A stretch of 64,000 nucleotides of DNA from Scolanthus callimorphus (taxonomy: Eukaryota; Cnidaria; Anthozoa; Actiniaria; Edwardsiidae). Within the stretch, counting starts at the first letter, position 1. The number at the start of each line of letters is the position of its first letter. Where the stretch lies: NCBI GenBank assembly GCA_033964015.1, contig CM066922.1:22120507-22184506 (forward strand), read 5' to 3'. Both the position numbers and the translations under genes were made by a program. The notes beneath the pieces were generated by a model, which worked only from the letters and a program-made list of their open reading frames with translations, did not search any database and was not told the origin of the DNA. This document shows, in pieces, positions 41,240-53,585 of the stretch.

Positions 41240-41769
41240 GATGCCTTTTTACTATTTAATAAGACGCTTCATGTAGCAATGTAAATACTTGAGAAAGCTT
41301 TTCAAATTTTGAAGGTATTAGCAGAGCTGGAAAACTGTGTTTACTCACCTGAGAAGTTTAGTTATGAAAAGAAATACGTTTCTGTATTGTTTGACTATGA
41401 TGTTCCGATTTGGCATTTTTGGATTGACAAAGGTGACTAAAGACGAGAACGAATTGAAACGTTGGTACCATGATTTTATTATTCGTTTACCTTAGCACGG
41501 GCGAGTCTGAAAAGTTGTTACAATATTTAGACATTGTTATACAAAAAAAAAGACCTGATCCAATATTGACTGAGGTAAAATGCCAACATTTAGTTATACA
41601 CATTTTATACTCACTCTTCAGAAACTAAGCGTTTATAGGGACACATTTATAACTTCAACTTCATAAAGGTGCCCGAGCACGGGTACTAAGTGAACACTCC
41701 AGTTTTTCGAGTGCAAAAGCCAAAACTGGCGCAAGAGTAAAAAGTCCGCACTATTTGCTATGCGTAAGT

Positions 41770-43278
41770 CTATGCGTTCTTCTTTTTCAACTTTGGTGAT
41801 CAGTATTGATGTCCGATCAACACCACAATTCAATCATTTTGACGTCTCAAGCGTGGTACAAAATAATATTCGGTTATTGGAAATCTTTTAAACCATGGTT
41901 TCAATTGAAATCATGGAATTCTTCGAGAAAAATCAAAACAAAGAATAAACATTTTATTTCGCCAGGAATGCCTGACACTTCTGGCTGAATTTTAGTCGAG
42001 TTCCCTAAAAATTTCAAACCACCGTAATTCGGTCATTAACCATCTGATCAAGCCTAAATTTAGATATTATGTCACAAATTTGATATTCTTTTTAATTATG
42101 TAAGATTTGTTTTGATGCTTATAGAAATGACACAGTTGAATTTTTGGCCCAATAATCCGGAAAATGCTGAATTTTAGAAAACGCGTCAAACAAGAAAAGA
42201 TTTAAATCAAACTGTTGTCCAAGTAATGTAGTATTTCTTGTGTAAATCTGATATGATTTAGTTAAGATTAGATAAAAGTATAGCTGTGTGAATATTTTCA
42301 CAAGAGACAATGAGTGAGAGGTTTAGCAGACCTCATCTCATCAGGACCGACAAACCTGTCACTCATTGTCTCTAGTGAAAATATTCACATAGCTATAACT
42401 TTATCAATTCTTAACTAAATCATATCAGATTTACACAAGAAATAATACATTACCTGGACAACAGTTTGATTTAAATCTTTTTTTGTTTCATGCGTTTTCT
42501 AAAATTCAGCATTTTCCGGATTTTTGGGCCAAAAAATCAAGTCTGTCAATTTTATAACTATCAACACAAAACTTATATCTTAACAAAGAGCATGAAAATG
42601 TTGACAAAATATCTAAACATAGGCTATATCGAATTATTATTGACCGAATTACAGTGGTTTGAAACTTTTGGGGAACTCGACTAAAATTCAGCCAGAAGTG
42701 TCAGGCGTTCCTGGCAAATGTCTTGCGTTTAACTTTGGCAGTCAAAGCTTGTATCTCGGTCAGTATTGATATCCGATCAACACCACAATTCAATCATTTT
42801 GACGCCTCAAGCGTGGTACAAAAGAATATTTGGTTATTGGAAATCCTTTAAAGCATGGTTTCAATTTAATTCATGGAATTCGGCGAGCAAAAAAACTAAG
42901 AATAAACATTTCATTTCGCCAGGATGCCTGACACTTCTGGCTGAATTTTAGTCGAGTTCCCTAAAAATTTCAAACCACCGTAACTCGGTCAATAACCATC
43001 TGATCAAGCCTAAATTTAGATATTGTGTCAAACTTTTGATATTCTTTTCAATAATGTAAGTTTTGTGTTAATACTGATAAAATTGAAAGACTTGGTTTTT
43101 TGGCCCAAAAATCCGGAAAATGCTGAATTTTAGAAAACGCGTCAAACAAGAAAAGATGTAAATCAAACTGTTGTCCAGGTAATGTTTTATTTATTGTGTA
43201 AATCTGATATGATTTAGTTAAGATTTGATAAAGTTATAGCTGTGTGATTATTTTCACAAGAGACAATGAGTGAGAGGT
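41770..43278. repeat. Fragment of the palindromic-unit array between genes C and D
   Basis: About one and a half foldback units (loop near 42320; the next unit is cut off at ggttta by the Harbinger-like element). Same arm and spacer sequence as 27560-34257. Confidence 0.9.
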
Positions 43279-43281
43279 TTA

Positions 43282-45153
43282 GGGACGTGTCATTATTTAC
43301 CGGGCGGGGAGGGCTCCCATTTTTTTCAAACAAGGCTAAAAAAAATTAGGACCCTCCCCTTGAACATAACAAAAAAAATGTGACCCTCCCCCAGTCGTAG
43401 GTAAAAAACATTGGGACCCTCCCCCATGCAATTTATTTCTGAAAAACCTGTTAGACTATTGTCCAAGTGACTTCTGTCATGCACCAGTCAATTGACATCA
43501 CGGCCCCCCGATTTAACATCCGCTAAGTGTTAAATGTTACTATTTTCCCGGTCACCAAGGACATGGTCGTTGTTAAAGCTCCAGGCCCCCTTTATCTTGA
43601 TAAACGCATTTCATCAAGCCTCCAGAGAAAAGATAACATTTTATTTTCTGCGTGTAGTAAAAAAGCCTGTTGGTTTTATTCTTCACGCGCTACAAATTAT
43701 TATTATTCATGTGCGTGAAGCGCAGCACAAAAACGAATTTTCTTTGCAGCTTTTAACGTCGAACTCTCTTCTTTCGAACATATTGACTGCCAACCAGGCG
43801 TATTACTGGAGGGCTTTTGGGGGTTTTCATTTGTCCTTGCCAAGATACACATGCTTGTAACGACATTCGTACGCATTCCATTTAAGCGCCACAAGCGTAT
43901 TGTTTTCTTTGGGCAAGTTCTCTAAAACTAGATTAGATGTCATTCCTTATGCGCGCGAAGCGCGCCGAAATTTTCAACATAATGAGTAAAATAAAACTAG
44001 AAAATGATACAGAACTCGTTGTTCGAATCTCTCTTTCAAGGCTTCAGGTTTCGAGAGATCCTCCCCTTTCACTCGCCCAAAAATAAAGTGATCCCTCCCA
44101 AAATCCTCCGACCTCGGTTTCGCACGATAATCGAACTTCTGGTTCAGCGTTAATATTCCCGTTAATGCCCCGCTGAATATTCCCGCTATAGAAGGTCCGA
44201 ATTAAATTCCCTGCCCTTCCGTAGATTAATGTGTTAAATCCCCGGCCTGACTGCGTTACTTTCCCGCCCTGTCCCGGGGGTGGGGCCGGGTGTCAATTGA
44301 CTGGTGCATAAGGAACCGCGGTTATTATTCATCGCCTCGATTATTTACGTGAGAATGTTTGGTAATACACGGGTAAAATGCAGTGATCCTCCCTCCCTGT
44401 ACAATGATTAACATAATCCCACATTTCCCGTCCCCTGTTTGACCTAGTACTTGTAGACATTTTACAGAAAAACGGGCCCGCATAACCTTATGTGCGCAAA
44501 GCGCGCCCAAATTTTGATAAACGTTTGTTTGTTTGTTCATCGTTTTTTTGTTGTTTGTTCATCGCATTTCATCAAGCCTCAGAGAAAGGGTAGATGAACA
44601 TGTTTTGTGTACGGCATAAAACAAAGCCTGTCAGGAGCCCAGGAAGTACACTACCTCAATTATATAGGTTAGGTTATATTATTCATGCGCACAACTGCGC
44701 TCCGCAAATGACGAAGTTATTAATATTCATGTGCGCGAAGCGCGGCCCAACGGACGAATTTCTATGCTTGCAACGTCGAAAACTCACGCTTACCTAAGAG
44801 GTCTTCTTTCAAACATATAGTGACATGCCCTCCAGGCCTATCATTTGCAGGGAAATTTTGGGAGAGTTTCATTTTCCTCGTCAAGATAACTTGTTCTTGT
44901 CAAAGAGTATATTAGATGTCATTGGTTATGCGCGCGAAGCGCGTCGAAATTTTTATGGAGAAGTTGCTGAAATAACCACTATCGCTATATTTGTTTTACC
45001 CTTTTCATCGTCCAAATGTTGCTGAAAAAAATTATGGCCCTCCCCAAACAGGAGTGAAAAAAATTTGGACCCTCCCTTTAGACACGCGAAAAAAATTAGG
45101 ACCCTCCCAACAAAAATAGGAGCCCTCCCCCCCGCTAAATAATGACACGTCCC
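43282..45153. mobile_element. Non-autonomous PIF/Harbinger-like DNA transposon, 1.87 kb
   Basis: Inverted ends gggacgtgtcattattta / ggagggctcc (about 38 bp, few mismatches), flanked by TTA at 43279-43281 and 45154-45156, fitting the TWA target of PIF/Harbinger. The interior has repeated ttaggaccctccc and gcgcgaagcgcgcc motifs but no recognisable transposase. Confidence 0.78.
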
Positions 45154-45813
45154 TTAATGAAAATTAAATATTGAGGACGAAGTAATGATGCAATCCAGAA
45201 CAAAACAAAACACACGTTTTTGAGATATAATTTATTCGACATTCCTTAAATGGGAACAACACCCCATGTTACTGTGTCCTTTTACAAACAATACACGAGA
45301 ATGTTGCAAAATCACTTGCATATTAATATGATTAACCCGCATATAAGAACCTCATTTTCGAAGTGCTGGTGAACATGCTCTTATATCATTTAAAAAGTTT
45401 GTTTTTGCACAACTGATTAAATTCTTAATAGGTTCGTATTTTTTTAGATTGTAGTAGTACAACCACGACAACCTCGGGATATTGTACTTCTATATGCACA
45501 GTAGTTTAGCGCTTGAATTTTCGTAAGAAAAATACCGTTGTTTGTATTGTTTGCTAAACAATAACATTAACATACAGAAAACAAACATTTTAGGAATATT
45601 ATATTATGTTTCTCACGCAATGAAAATCCAGAATTTTGACCATCAAGATTGGAGTGATTATTTTGTATAAGAACCTTTTTTTTCTTCCTAGACTGAACAG
45701 GTTCTTATATTTTTGCCATGAGGAATACCAAATTAGGATCTTTCAGGTTTTTATATGCGGGCCATTACTGTGGTATAACCTTCCCTTATATAACCCTTGT
45801 CGCTTTTGCAAAT

Positions 45814-46440
45814 TAAGGTTGGTTCTCAATGGACCGCAGACGCAAGCGCAAGCGCAATGGATATCAAACTCATACATTCCCCTTATATGGTTTACACTAG
45901 GACGCAAGCGCAGACGCAAGCGCAGACGCAAGCGCAGACGCAAGCGCAGACGCAAGCGCAGGTGCAGACGCAAGTGCAGACGCAAGCGCAGACGCAGACG
46001 CAAGCGCAAGTGCAGACGCAAGCGCAGACGCAAGTGCAGACGCAAGCGCAGACGCAGACGCAAGCGCAAGCGCAGACGCAAGCGCAGACGCAGACACAAG
46101 CGCAAGTGCAGACGCAAGCGCAGACGCAAGTGCAGACGCAAGCGCAGACGCAGACGCAAGCGCAAGCGCAGACGCAAGCGCAGCAGACGCAAGCGCAGAC
46201 GCAAGCGCAGACGCAAGCGCAGACGCAGACGCAAGCTCAGACGCAAGCGCAAGAAAATTGAGACATTGCGTTTCCTTGCGCGTGCGCCTTGTGCTTGCGT
46301 CTAGTGTGAATCAAGCGAGCGTAAGCGCAATCAAACTTATCAATGCTGATTTTAGGCGTGTACTTGCGATTGCGTCGCAATGATTTACACTTCCCTTGCG
46401 TCATACGCTAGTGCTTGCGTTCCCTGAGAACCAGCTTTTA
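45814..46440. mobile_element. TIR element with degenerate 12-bp VNTR (downstream of gene D)
   Basis: Same ends as 37019-37822. The array at about 45897-46254 mixes cgcagacgcaag with gtgcagacgcaa and 6-bp slips, so it is shorter and less uniform than in unit 1. Confidence 0.85.
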
Positions 46441-46507
46441 GTATCGTAGTCGTGGATGAAGCCTATTTCCCTCAGAGTGCCCCATGGTTTAACGTGCGGA
46501 ACAGAGT

Positions 46508-46609
46508 TTAGTCATCGTGCCCACATCTGTATCGCCTCATGCACAACCGTTGCTTCCAGTAGTTTGATCCCGCATCCCTCATGCACTCATCTCGCTTGCT
46601 CCGGCAGCT
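46508..46609 (-). CDS. Gene D exon 3: Cys module B and stop
   Basis: Thirty-three codons and TAA after cacatgcag; CRSKRDEC and CMRRYRC. A MITE sits 33 bp upstream of this exon in the intron. Confidence 0.82.
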   Translation of the reverse strand, partial: SCRSKRDECMRDAGSNYWKQRLCMRRYRCGHDD

Positions 46610-49055
46610 CTGCATGTGAAGCAACAAATAAGACATCACTTAGAGCGGATTTCACATGACTGTCAACAGTTGTTATGTAATTGCGATTGCTTTGCGTTCT
46701 CATTGGCTACTCGTTTTTCTCAGCCAATCAAATTCTTTAGTAAATACAATTGCATAATTACTTAGTAATTGGTTCGGCTTGTGATTGGCTGAGAGAAAAG
46801 CCATTTAGGAGCAAGTCGTGATTTCTCTCGATTCTGATTGGCTAGTGATTGCTCAATTGCAATTGTTTTCACGACAGTCACGTGAAAACCGCTCTAACTT
46901 GGTTACAGCTAAACCGTTGCATTGCGTCCCACGTTTTCAAAAACACAAAAATTATGGTTTGATTTTTGACTTGCTGTTCCGTCAATCAAACTATCTGAGC
47001 AAATTAAACTCTTGCCCTGTTTCGCCTAGTGCAGTCAACGGGCTTCCCTCTGAACTAAAACAAGACAACGTTGCGACCGGAAAGCCAGGCGACTGCACTA
47101 AGCGAAACAGGGCAAGAATCTGATTGGCTCATAAGATTTGACTGGCAGAACAGCAAAGCCAAAAACAAATCGATGTTTTGCAAACGCGGGTCGCGATGCA
47201 ACGAATCGTTGTAAGATGATTTGAATAATGTTTCGCGCGCACTTTTACAAATTAAAAATTGCTTGAGTGAAACATGAAGCCATTTCGGTGCTATCTTGGC
47301 GACGTTTGTCGCGCGATGTCACGCTGGTTCCAAACAGATTTGGTTCTCGTTTGCTACAACTCGCGCGGGAACGAACACCGCGTCAAATGCGACAGAATCG
47401 GTGTAAACCGTATGCCTATGTTCAAGCCCCAATCTTGAAAGGCGTCAAATATTTTTAAGAACAAAGAATAGGTGGCGGTTATCAGGACTCACATTGCCGC
47501 TACCCCCTCGCAAACAACGTCTCAGCTTCTCAGAGCATTTCCTGTAATCTTCCCAACCGTCGGCGTCTCTCCTGCATTGATGGAACTTCCTGTAGCACAA
47601 CTAAAACAAGTAATACAAAGTAGAGGGCTTTCGGATGACTTGGTGTCCGAAAGACAAACAAAACACAGTAGAACTAACTTCAACCAACAATGAGCGCGTC
47701 CCGATCACGTCAATGAACTCGAACAGAGAGAATATTTCCCAACTAGACTGAGCTGAGAATCGTTCCCGGATCACCACGGCGAGAGACCCAGCGCCGTAAC
47801 GCCTTGTGAAAACTACCTTTCTGTTGGCGTTTCGAACGTTAGTCCTTTCTTCCTCGGAGCTTTTAACAAAAGACTAAAGGCCGCCACAGACGGAGCGATA
47901 CAGACACGATTTTCGGGTTAACTCCGGTGTAATAACCATTCCCAGAGGACACCTTTGTGTTCAGTTCTTAATTCATCCTGATTCGTTCTACCAAACAAAG
48001 GAAGCTTTGTGACGCAGTTCGTGCGCACTCACAGGTTATTACACCGGAGATAAGCCCGATTTTCGGTCGTAAGATTATCGCGCGCCACCAAACACGAGAC
48101 TGATTTTCTTTTTTCGGAAACTTTGATAAAACGAGCACGCTCAATATTTGTCCACCGTGGACAAAAAAATAAGTAAATTTGTAACCGTGAAAACACATGT
48201 ACATTTGCCCGTAGTAATCAAAATAATCCTCCAGATTAATTGAAAAACCTTTCAAGTGTTAGACAAATGCAATTCTAGGCTGTTTTGACCTGTCATCGAG
48301 AGGATGGAATTGGATTGCGATTTGAGCTATTTTCTTGTCGGAGAAGTGGCCAGCAAGCATGCGAGAACCCCTTTAAGTACCACACACAAGCCGATCAGAA
48401 GGGATTTTTGTCTTGCGACGAAAAATCGGCCCGTGCGTGGAGGACTGTGGCGCTCGAAACGCAGCTAAAAATAATTTTCTCGACGCGGGCTCTTAACAAA
48501 TTCAATCTCTGATTATACTTATTTACATAATAAGAATCTTTTTCCCGTCATCTTGTGGAATTTTCTCACCGAAAGACTCTTCATTTCGTAATCTTCAAAT
48601 TCGAAGCTTAGCAAATATTTACTTTGTGGGCTTCCTGTGTTGCAGGCCGCGCGCCAAAAGTGGCGGGAAAAAACAGTCAACCGCAAACGTTCCTCTGACA
48701 CACGCTAAGGATTCTAGTGTATAAGATTTACCTCAGAAGGAGGACGGCCACCAGATCCACCTTCATTATCATCGTCATCATCATCATCATCATCGTCGTC
48801 ATCATCATCGCCTTGTGGGAGACTCATTTTAATGAGGTCATTAACTTTCTCCATTTTCTTCTGCGCGTCTTTCGTCTGGTCGTCATCGTCATCATCATCA
48901 TCATCGTCGTCATCGTCATCGCCTTGTGGGAGACTCATTTCAATGAAGTCGTTAACTTTCTCCATTTTCTTCTGCGCGTCTTTCGTCTGCTCGGCTGTGG
49001 CAGCAATACATGCTACAAGGGCCAGTTGAAGAACAAACACGTACATGGACCTCAT
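46508..49055 (-). CDS. Gene D: paralog of gene C with duplicated Asp-rich leader
   Basis: Exons complement(48732..49055), complement(47493..47600) and complement(46508..46609), phase 0, 177 residues. Signal peptide MRSMYVFVLQLALVACIAATA. The leader unit QTKDAQKKMEKVND(F/L)I(E/K)M-SLPQG plus fourteen Asp occurs twice in tandem. Exon 2 is C-x6-C-x12-C-x6-C and exon 3 C-x6-C-x13-C-x5-C, ending GHDD. Frame, splice borders and all eight module Cys are kept against gene C although many other positions changed in exon 2, which argues for a working protein. The role is as unclear as for gene C. Confidence 0.85.
46643..46894. mobile_element. TA-flanked MITE in gene D intron 2
   Basis: Ends gagcggatttcacatgactg and cagtcacgtgaaaaccgctc, flanked by TA on both sides. 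Gene C has the exact empty site (catcacttaacttggtt near 38013-38029). Confidence 0.88.
47493..47600 (-). CDS. Gene D exon 2: Cys module A
   Basis: Thirty-six codons after cttgttttag; Cys at 2, 9, 22 and 29; ends GGSGN, donor gtgagt. Confidence 0.85.
47640..47812 (-). mobile_element. SINE fragment in gene D intron 1
   Basis: tgtccgaaagac, aacacagtagaac and cccggatcaccacggcgaga are shared with the reversed SINE at 58.3-58.58 kb. A weaker relic is at about 38745-38850 in gene C intron 1. Confidence 0.6.
48128..48372 (-). mobile_element. Reversed copy of the TTAA MITE at 15785-16031
   Basis: Shares acacatgtacatttgcccg and ggatggaattggattgcgat in reverse; right end gcgagaacccct then TTAA. Left end decayed. 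Confidence 0.75.
48732..49055 (-). CDS. Gene D exon 1: signal peptide and two Asp14 leader units
   Basis: 108 codons, donor GAG|gtaaat. Two tandem leader units; the second has lost Ile-Glu-Met (now IKM). Confidence 0.86.
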
Positions 49056-49118
49056 GTTGAAGATTGAACACTTTGACGAGGGACGTGTTGGTCTAATTGA
49101 ATGTCTTATGAGCTCACA

Positions 49119-49211
49119 CTTTTATACACCATCAAATCACGTGCTCAAATAATGAGAACCGAACCGACCAATGAAATCACGTTGTGGCATTGTTCACGTG
49201 GACATCACGTG
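49119..49211 (-). promoter_or_regulatory. Gene D promoter: TATA box and three CACGTG boxes
   Basis: TATAAAAG at 49119-49126; CACGTG at 49138-49143, 49195-49200 and 49206-49211. Same order and near-same spacing as gene C. Confidence 0.65.
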
Positions 49212-49739
49212 GATGGCTTTTTACTATTTCATTAAGACGCTTCATGTAGCAATGTAAATACTAGAGAAAGCTTTTCGAATTTTGAAGAGTATTAGCAGAG
49301 CTGGAAAACTGTGTTTACTTACCTGAGAAGTTTAGTTATGAAAAGAAATACGTTTCTGTATTGTTTGACTATGATGTTCCGATTTGGCATTTTTGTATTC
49401 AGAAAGGTGACTAAAGACGAGAACGAATTGAAACGTTGGTACCATGATTTTATTATTCGTTTACCTTAGAACAGGCGAGTCTGAAAAGTTGTTACAATAT
49501 TTAGACATTGTTATGCAAAAAAATAAGACCTGATCCAATATTGGCTGAGGTAAAATGCCAACATTTAGTTATACACATTTTATACTCACTCTTCAGAAAC
49601 TAAGCGTTTATAGGGACAAATTTATAACTTGAACTTCATAAAGGTGCCCGAGCACGGGTACTTTAGTGAACACTCCAGTTTTTCGAGTGCAAAAGCCAAA
49701 ACTGGCGCAAGAGTACAAAGTCCGCACTATTTACTCGGG

Positions 49740-52700
49740 CACTCAAATGGGTTCCGTTTATATGATCATTTTCCCGTCTGCGCGCGTATTCCGATGGTGC
49801 CCGGAAACTTTACCCACAAATCAAGCTGTAAATACCCACATCGACACGGTGCGTGATTGACAATGTGATCGCAACTGCATATATCAGGAATCTAAGGTCT
49901 GCACACGGTACAATCCAGCGGCACCAAGTGTGGACACAGGCTTTATAAAGTGAAGACGGGCTCCACGGGCACAGCGAGCCCCTTTCGATAAATACTGAAG
50001 TAATTTCGCAAATGAGAATAAATTTGCCAAGCTGTCTGACTTTTGCTGTTCCACGTCCCTTTTTGCAGCCCGTAAAACTCTCCGTTTCCATTTTTTGAAA
50101 GTGTTTGGCGTTCCCTCTCTATTTCAGATCACTCCTGGGGTTATTGTTTCCATTTAATATCACCACAACCCTAGAAAAGATTAATAAAGGTTTCTTAGAT
50201 TCTTCCTTTTCTCCAACAAGGAAACCGTGGACAATATTTATTATCTACGTAAACTGGAGAACCCATCGCCAATCCATCGCCTTCTAAATTATTTCAAAAT
50301 GACAAAAGGTAATATATTCGTAACCTCCAGTTGGTTGGTTTTGGGACACACTTTAAAAGTAAGAAATAATTTCAAAAATAATAAATCTGATTCACTAAAA
50401 TCGTTCGTTAAACGAAGGCAAGTGCTGTTTTCGACACTGTCCAAAGTCGATCCTTTTCCATCCTACCTAAGACGAACGTTACAATAAACTACGAAAACTC
50501 TGCTGTTCTTTTCTAAAGTGACATCGCGTTTAAAGAGGGTCTCTTTGCTTAGAGAAAAGGGAGCTGAAGTTCTAATTTTCAACATGTTTCAACCTTATCG
50601 AGTACATATCACGTCTGATTTCAAAATTAGCTTTCGTTTTTTGTTGACATATCTTTTTAATCCGTTGTACCTATTTGCAAAGCTGGAACTGGTGATACTT
50701 TCGTGTAAAAACCTACTCTAAAACCAGGGCAGCTATTATGGTGAAGCTTCGTGACTTTTCCTAAAAATTTATCTGGGGACATTTTGGTGTCAATGACATG
50801 CCAGTATTAACCGCCCAGTTTCCATGGCAACCAGTTTTTGACAAGCATGTTTTGCAAAAGTCGAAAAAACGTGAATTGTTCATTCTTCAAGCTTAATGTT
50901 GGACACATCGCACAATTTATGACTATCAGAGCTTGTACTCATTACTAATTTATGTACAGGCTAATTAATTTTTGACACAAAATCTTTTGGGGGAGGGGTA
51001 GGGGGATTTTGCTCATCTTAACATATGGTTCAAAACTAGCTCTGGAATTCACAAATATCCTTTTTAATTTAATTTTTTTAATGTCAAACACTTCTTTGAT
51101 GAGTATTTTGTACATTCTGACCATTTTCTTTTCATTGAGCGTTTATCTGAAGAGTGATCAAATCAAAATTAAATGAAACCCAATCCAAGATCCAAGATGG
51201 CGCTTTACTTCGCCTATATGACGTCATTATGTGTTAATGTCACAAATTATTATATTTTCATTATCTTGATGTTAATGAGTTGGCTTTTAGAGTATTATTT
51301 ACAAAGTTTTTGAAAGTTCATTAAAATTACTTTTAAAAAAATAACGTTACATTTTGCCCCCACGTGACAAAAATTGGTGTGGTGATTTGTCTTAGGCTCG
51401 TGGTCATTGTGTAAGAGTTTGATGATCATAGCTCCCCAGTGGTTCAAGAGATATAGAGGGGGGCCGAATTAGCCCCCCCCCCCCCCCCCCCCCGCCCCAA
51501 AACTAACCATTTCTTCTCAACGTTCTTTCGTTCACCGTTGAAGCTTGAAAATAGTGTGACCCTATAGGCCATGTTATATGCGCTTACAACGTTAATTTAC
51601 ATTGATTTCAATGAAATTTGTAAATTGCAATTCTTGTCTTAAGGTTATATTGGTTTACGAAAACGAGGTGTCCGCGGAGAGAATCCGTATCCATCGCTTC
51701 CGAATTCACGCTATACGAGGCCGTGTCTTTTATATTTAAAGTTTCAAAGCTTACCACTGTATCCATTGCTACGCGACCTTCAAAATTCAATGTTGCGATG
51801 GGCGATTTTTAGCTGTTATGTATCAGTCAATTCCAGCGGTGACCATGCCCCCCCCCCCCCCCCCCCGGGCTTTTGGTCATTTTTAAAAATAAAACTGAAA
51901 ATTCCCCGCCCCCGGGCTAGCAAAAATGCAGAATACCCCACGGCGGGGAACACAAAAAGCGGAAAAATGCCCCACCCCCGGGACGAGAAAAAGACGGTAA
52001 CACTGCGTGACAAAGCTTCACAACAAAAACTTCAACTCCATTTATACTGTCCGAGCATTTACAATTCGTTTTTAAATGTACTTTAGTTTTCTCGTCTTTG
52101 AACGAGTTCTCATTTCACTGAAAGTGAGACAAAATATAAATAAAGAAGTGACATTCCTAGGCCATTCGCGGTTGTAGCCATTTAGCTGCATCTCTCAATG
52201 CGAAATTTACCTTTATTCTATTTGCAGAGCAACTATTTCGCAGTTATGTTACTTGACTTTTTGCGAAATTGGAACTCTGTTTATAGTGTCAATTCATTTT
52301 TATGTTTTTCCACTGAGACGAAATTGCGAAATCTGTTTCTTCTCTATAGAAGACGTTAACTGTGAAATGTGCAAATGTGTCAGTCTCCAAACGTGGTGTA
52401 TACGGGCCATGCTCTGCATTATATTTTATGTGGCGTTATTTTCTGTAACTGGGTTGTAGTTCGCAAAACCCGACGCGCTTGAGATGAGAAAACCAAAATT
52501 CCCCACCCCCCTCCCCCGGTGAAAAACAATTCCCGACCCGGGGCCAGCAAAATTTTCAAAATTCCCCACCCCTTGCTGGAGTCGGCTGCTCGATATTGAT
52601 TGCGAAATCAACCAATGCTATCCTTTGGCTTCCTTGCTCGTTTACATTACTGTTGTTCAAAGAAAATTGACATTTAAAATTCTTGTGTAAAATTGGCCAT

Positions 52701-53570
52701 CGCAACCGTGAATTTTGAGGTCGCGTAGCAATGCATATGGTGGTAAAGAATGAACTATCTTATTCAATATTTTAACATGAGACAAGACAAGACAAGTTCA
52801 TTCAGGCACCGAGCACAGTGTACATGGGCGGTGGAACCCCGAAAAATATAGAATAAAATTGAGAGTCATTTTGCAAGTTTTTTTCTCAATTCGTAGGAAT
52901 CGTGTATATATTTTCCGATTTTCTCCTTGTTGTGGCGAGGATTTATCAAATGGACGGCGGCACCGGGGATGGGGTGGGGGCAGAAATCACTTTAAAACGT
53001 ACACAGAAATCATTTCAAAACACATAGTCATCGTCAAACGTATGTCAGGTATAAAATTTCCTTAAAATGGTTTGAATCTCTAAATGACAAATTTTTGTGA
53101 CGGGATGCCCGGTTGACGTAGTCGTACAGTGTTTCATTATTTGGGAACTGAATAATATTACTGGAAGTATTGATGATTATCTTGAGAAAAGTGCCGCGTG
53201 CACTGCACTATGTCTAATTAAAGTACAATTTAGGTTTGTCCGGTTTAGGGTATGTATTTCCCCATTTCCCGACATAATTATCTAGACGAGTCTTTATGTC
53301 CAATTTTACTTGGACAAGTCGGTTCCCCTTCGGCAATTTTCTCCCTTAGAGTGGTTTTCATAAATCCGTGAAATACTGTACACTTTAGCGTATTTAGTAC
53401 TAATATACACTCTAACTTCTTTGTTCTCTTTTGTGTTGGTTTGCAATTCTACAGTTTGACTATTACACTTTGTTTTACGGGTTTAACGTTTTAGCAAAAG
53501 GAACTTTCTGTCAAGTCGGACAGATAACTTTTATGACTATTGTGTTTCATTCCCTTAATGGAAAACAAGT
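49740..53570. other. Intergenic space between genes D and E
   Basis: Contains the 51751-52746 element and two C runs. Open frames at 50105-50720 have no splice support or recognised motif. Otherwise AT-rich and unassigned. Confidence 0.45.
51751..52746. mobile_element. TIR element, 1 kb, same family as 18010-18262
   Basis: Left ttaccactgtatccattgct / acgcgacc; right ggtcgcgtagcaatgcatat / ggtggtaa. The interior includes C19 and repeated ccccacccccggg-type blocks. Confidence 0.75.
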
Positions 53571-53577
53571 TCAACTG

Positions 53578-53585
53578 TATAAAAA
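53578..53585 (+). promoter_or_regulatory. TATA box of gene E
   Basis: TATAAAAA 383 bp before the ATG. A 5'-UTR exon probably runs from about 53608 to 53641 (donor AAAG|gtaaac) and joins the acceptor ttgcag at 53958, 9 bp before the ATG. Confidence 0.55.

Larger units (their letters stand above)
36362..41758 (-). repeat. Segmental duplication, unit 1 (gene C)
   Basis: Collinear with 45156-49732. Matching landmarks: aattaaatattgaggacgaa, the VNTR element, both Cys exons, exon 1, promoter, and far upstream gaaacgttggtaccatgatt. Unit 1 has a longer intron 1. Confidence 0.9.
45156..49732 (-). repeat. Segmental duplication, unit 2 (gene D)
   Basis: Collinear with 36362-41758; see unit 1. Differs by a MITE in intron 2 (46643-46894), a degenerate VNTR, a different and shorter intron 1 and an internal duplication in exon 1. 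Confidence 0.9.

Noticed and set aside
43282..45153. Coding content in the Harbinger-like element
   Set aside because: Frames at 43527-43860 and 44594-45025 show no transposase or Myb-like motif; the element is treated as non-autonomous.
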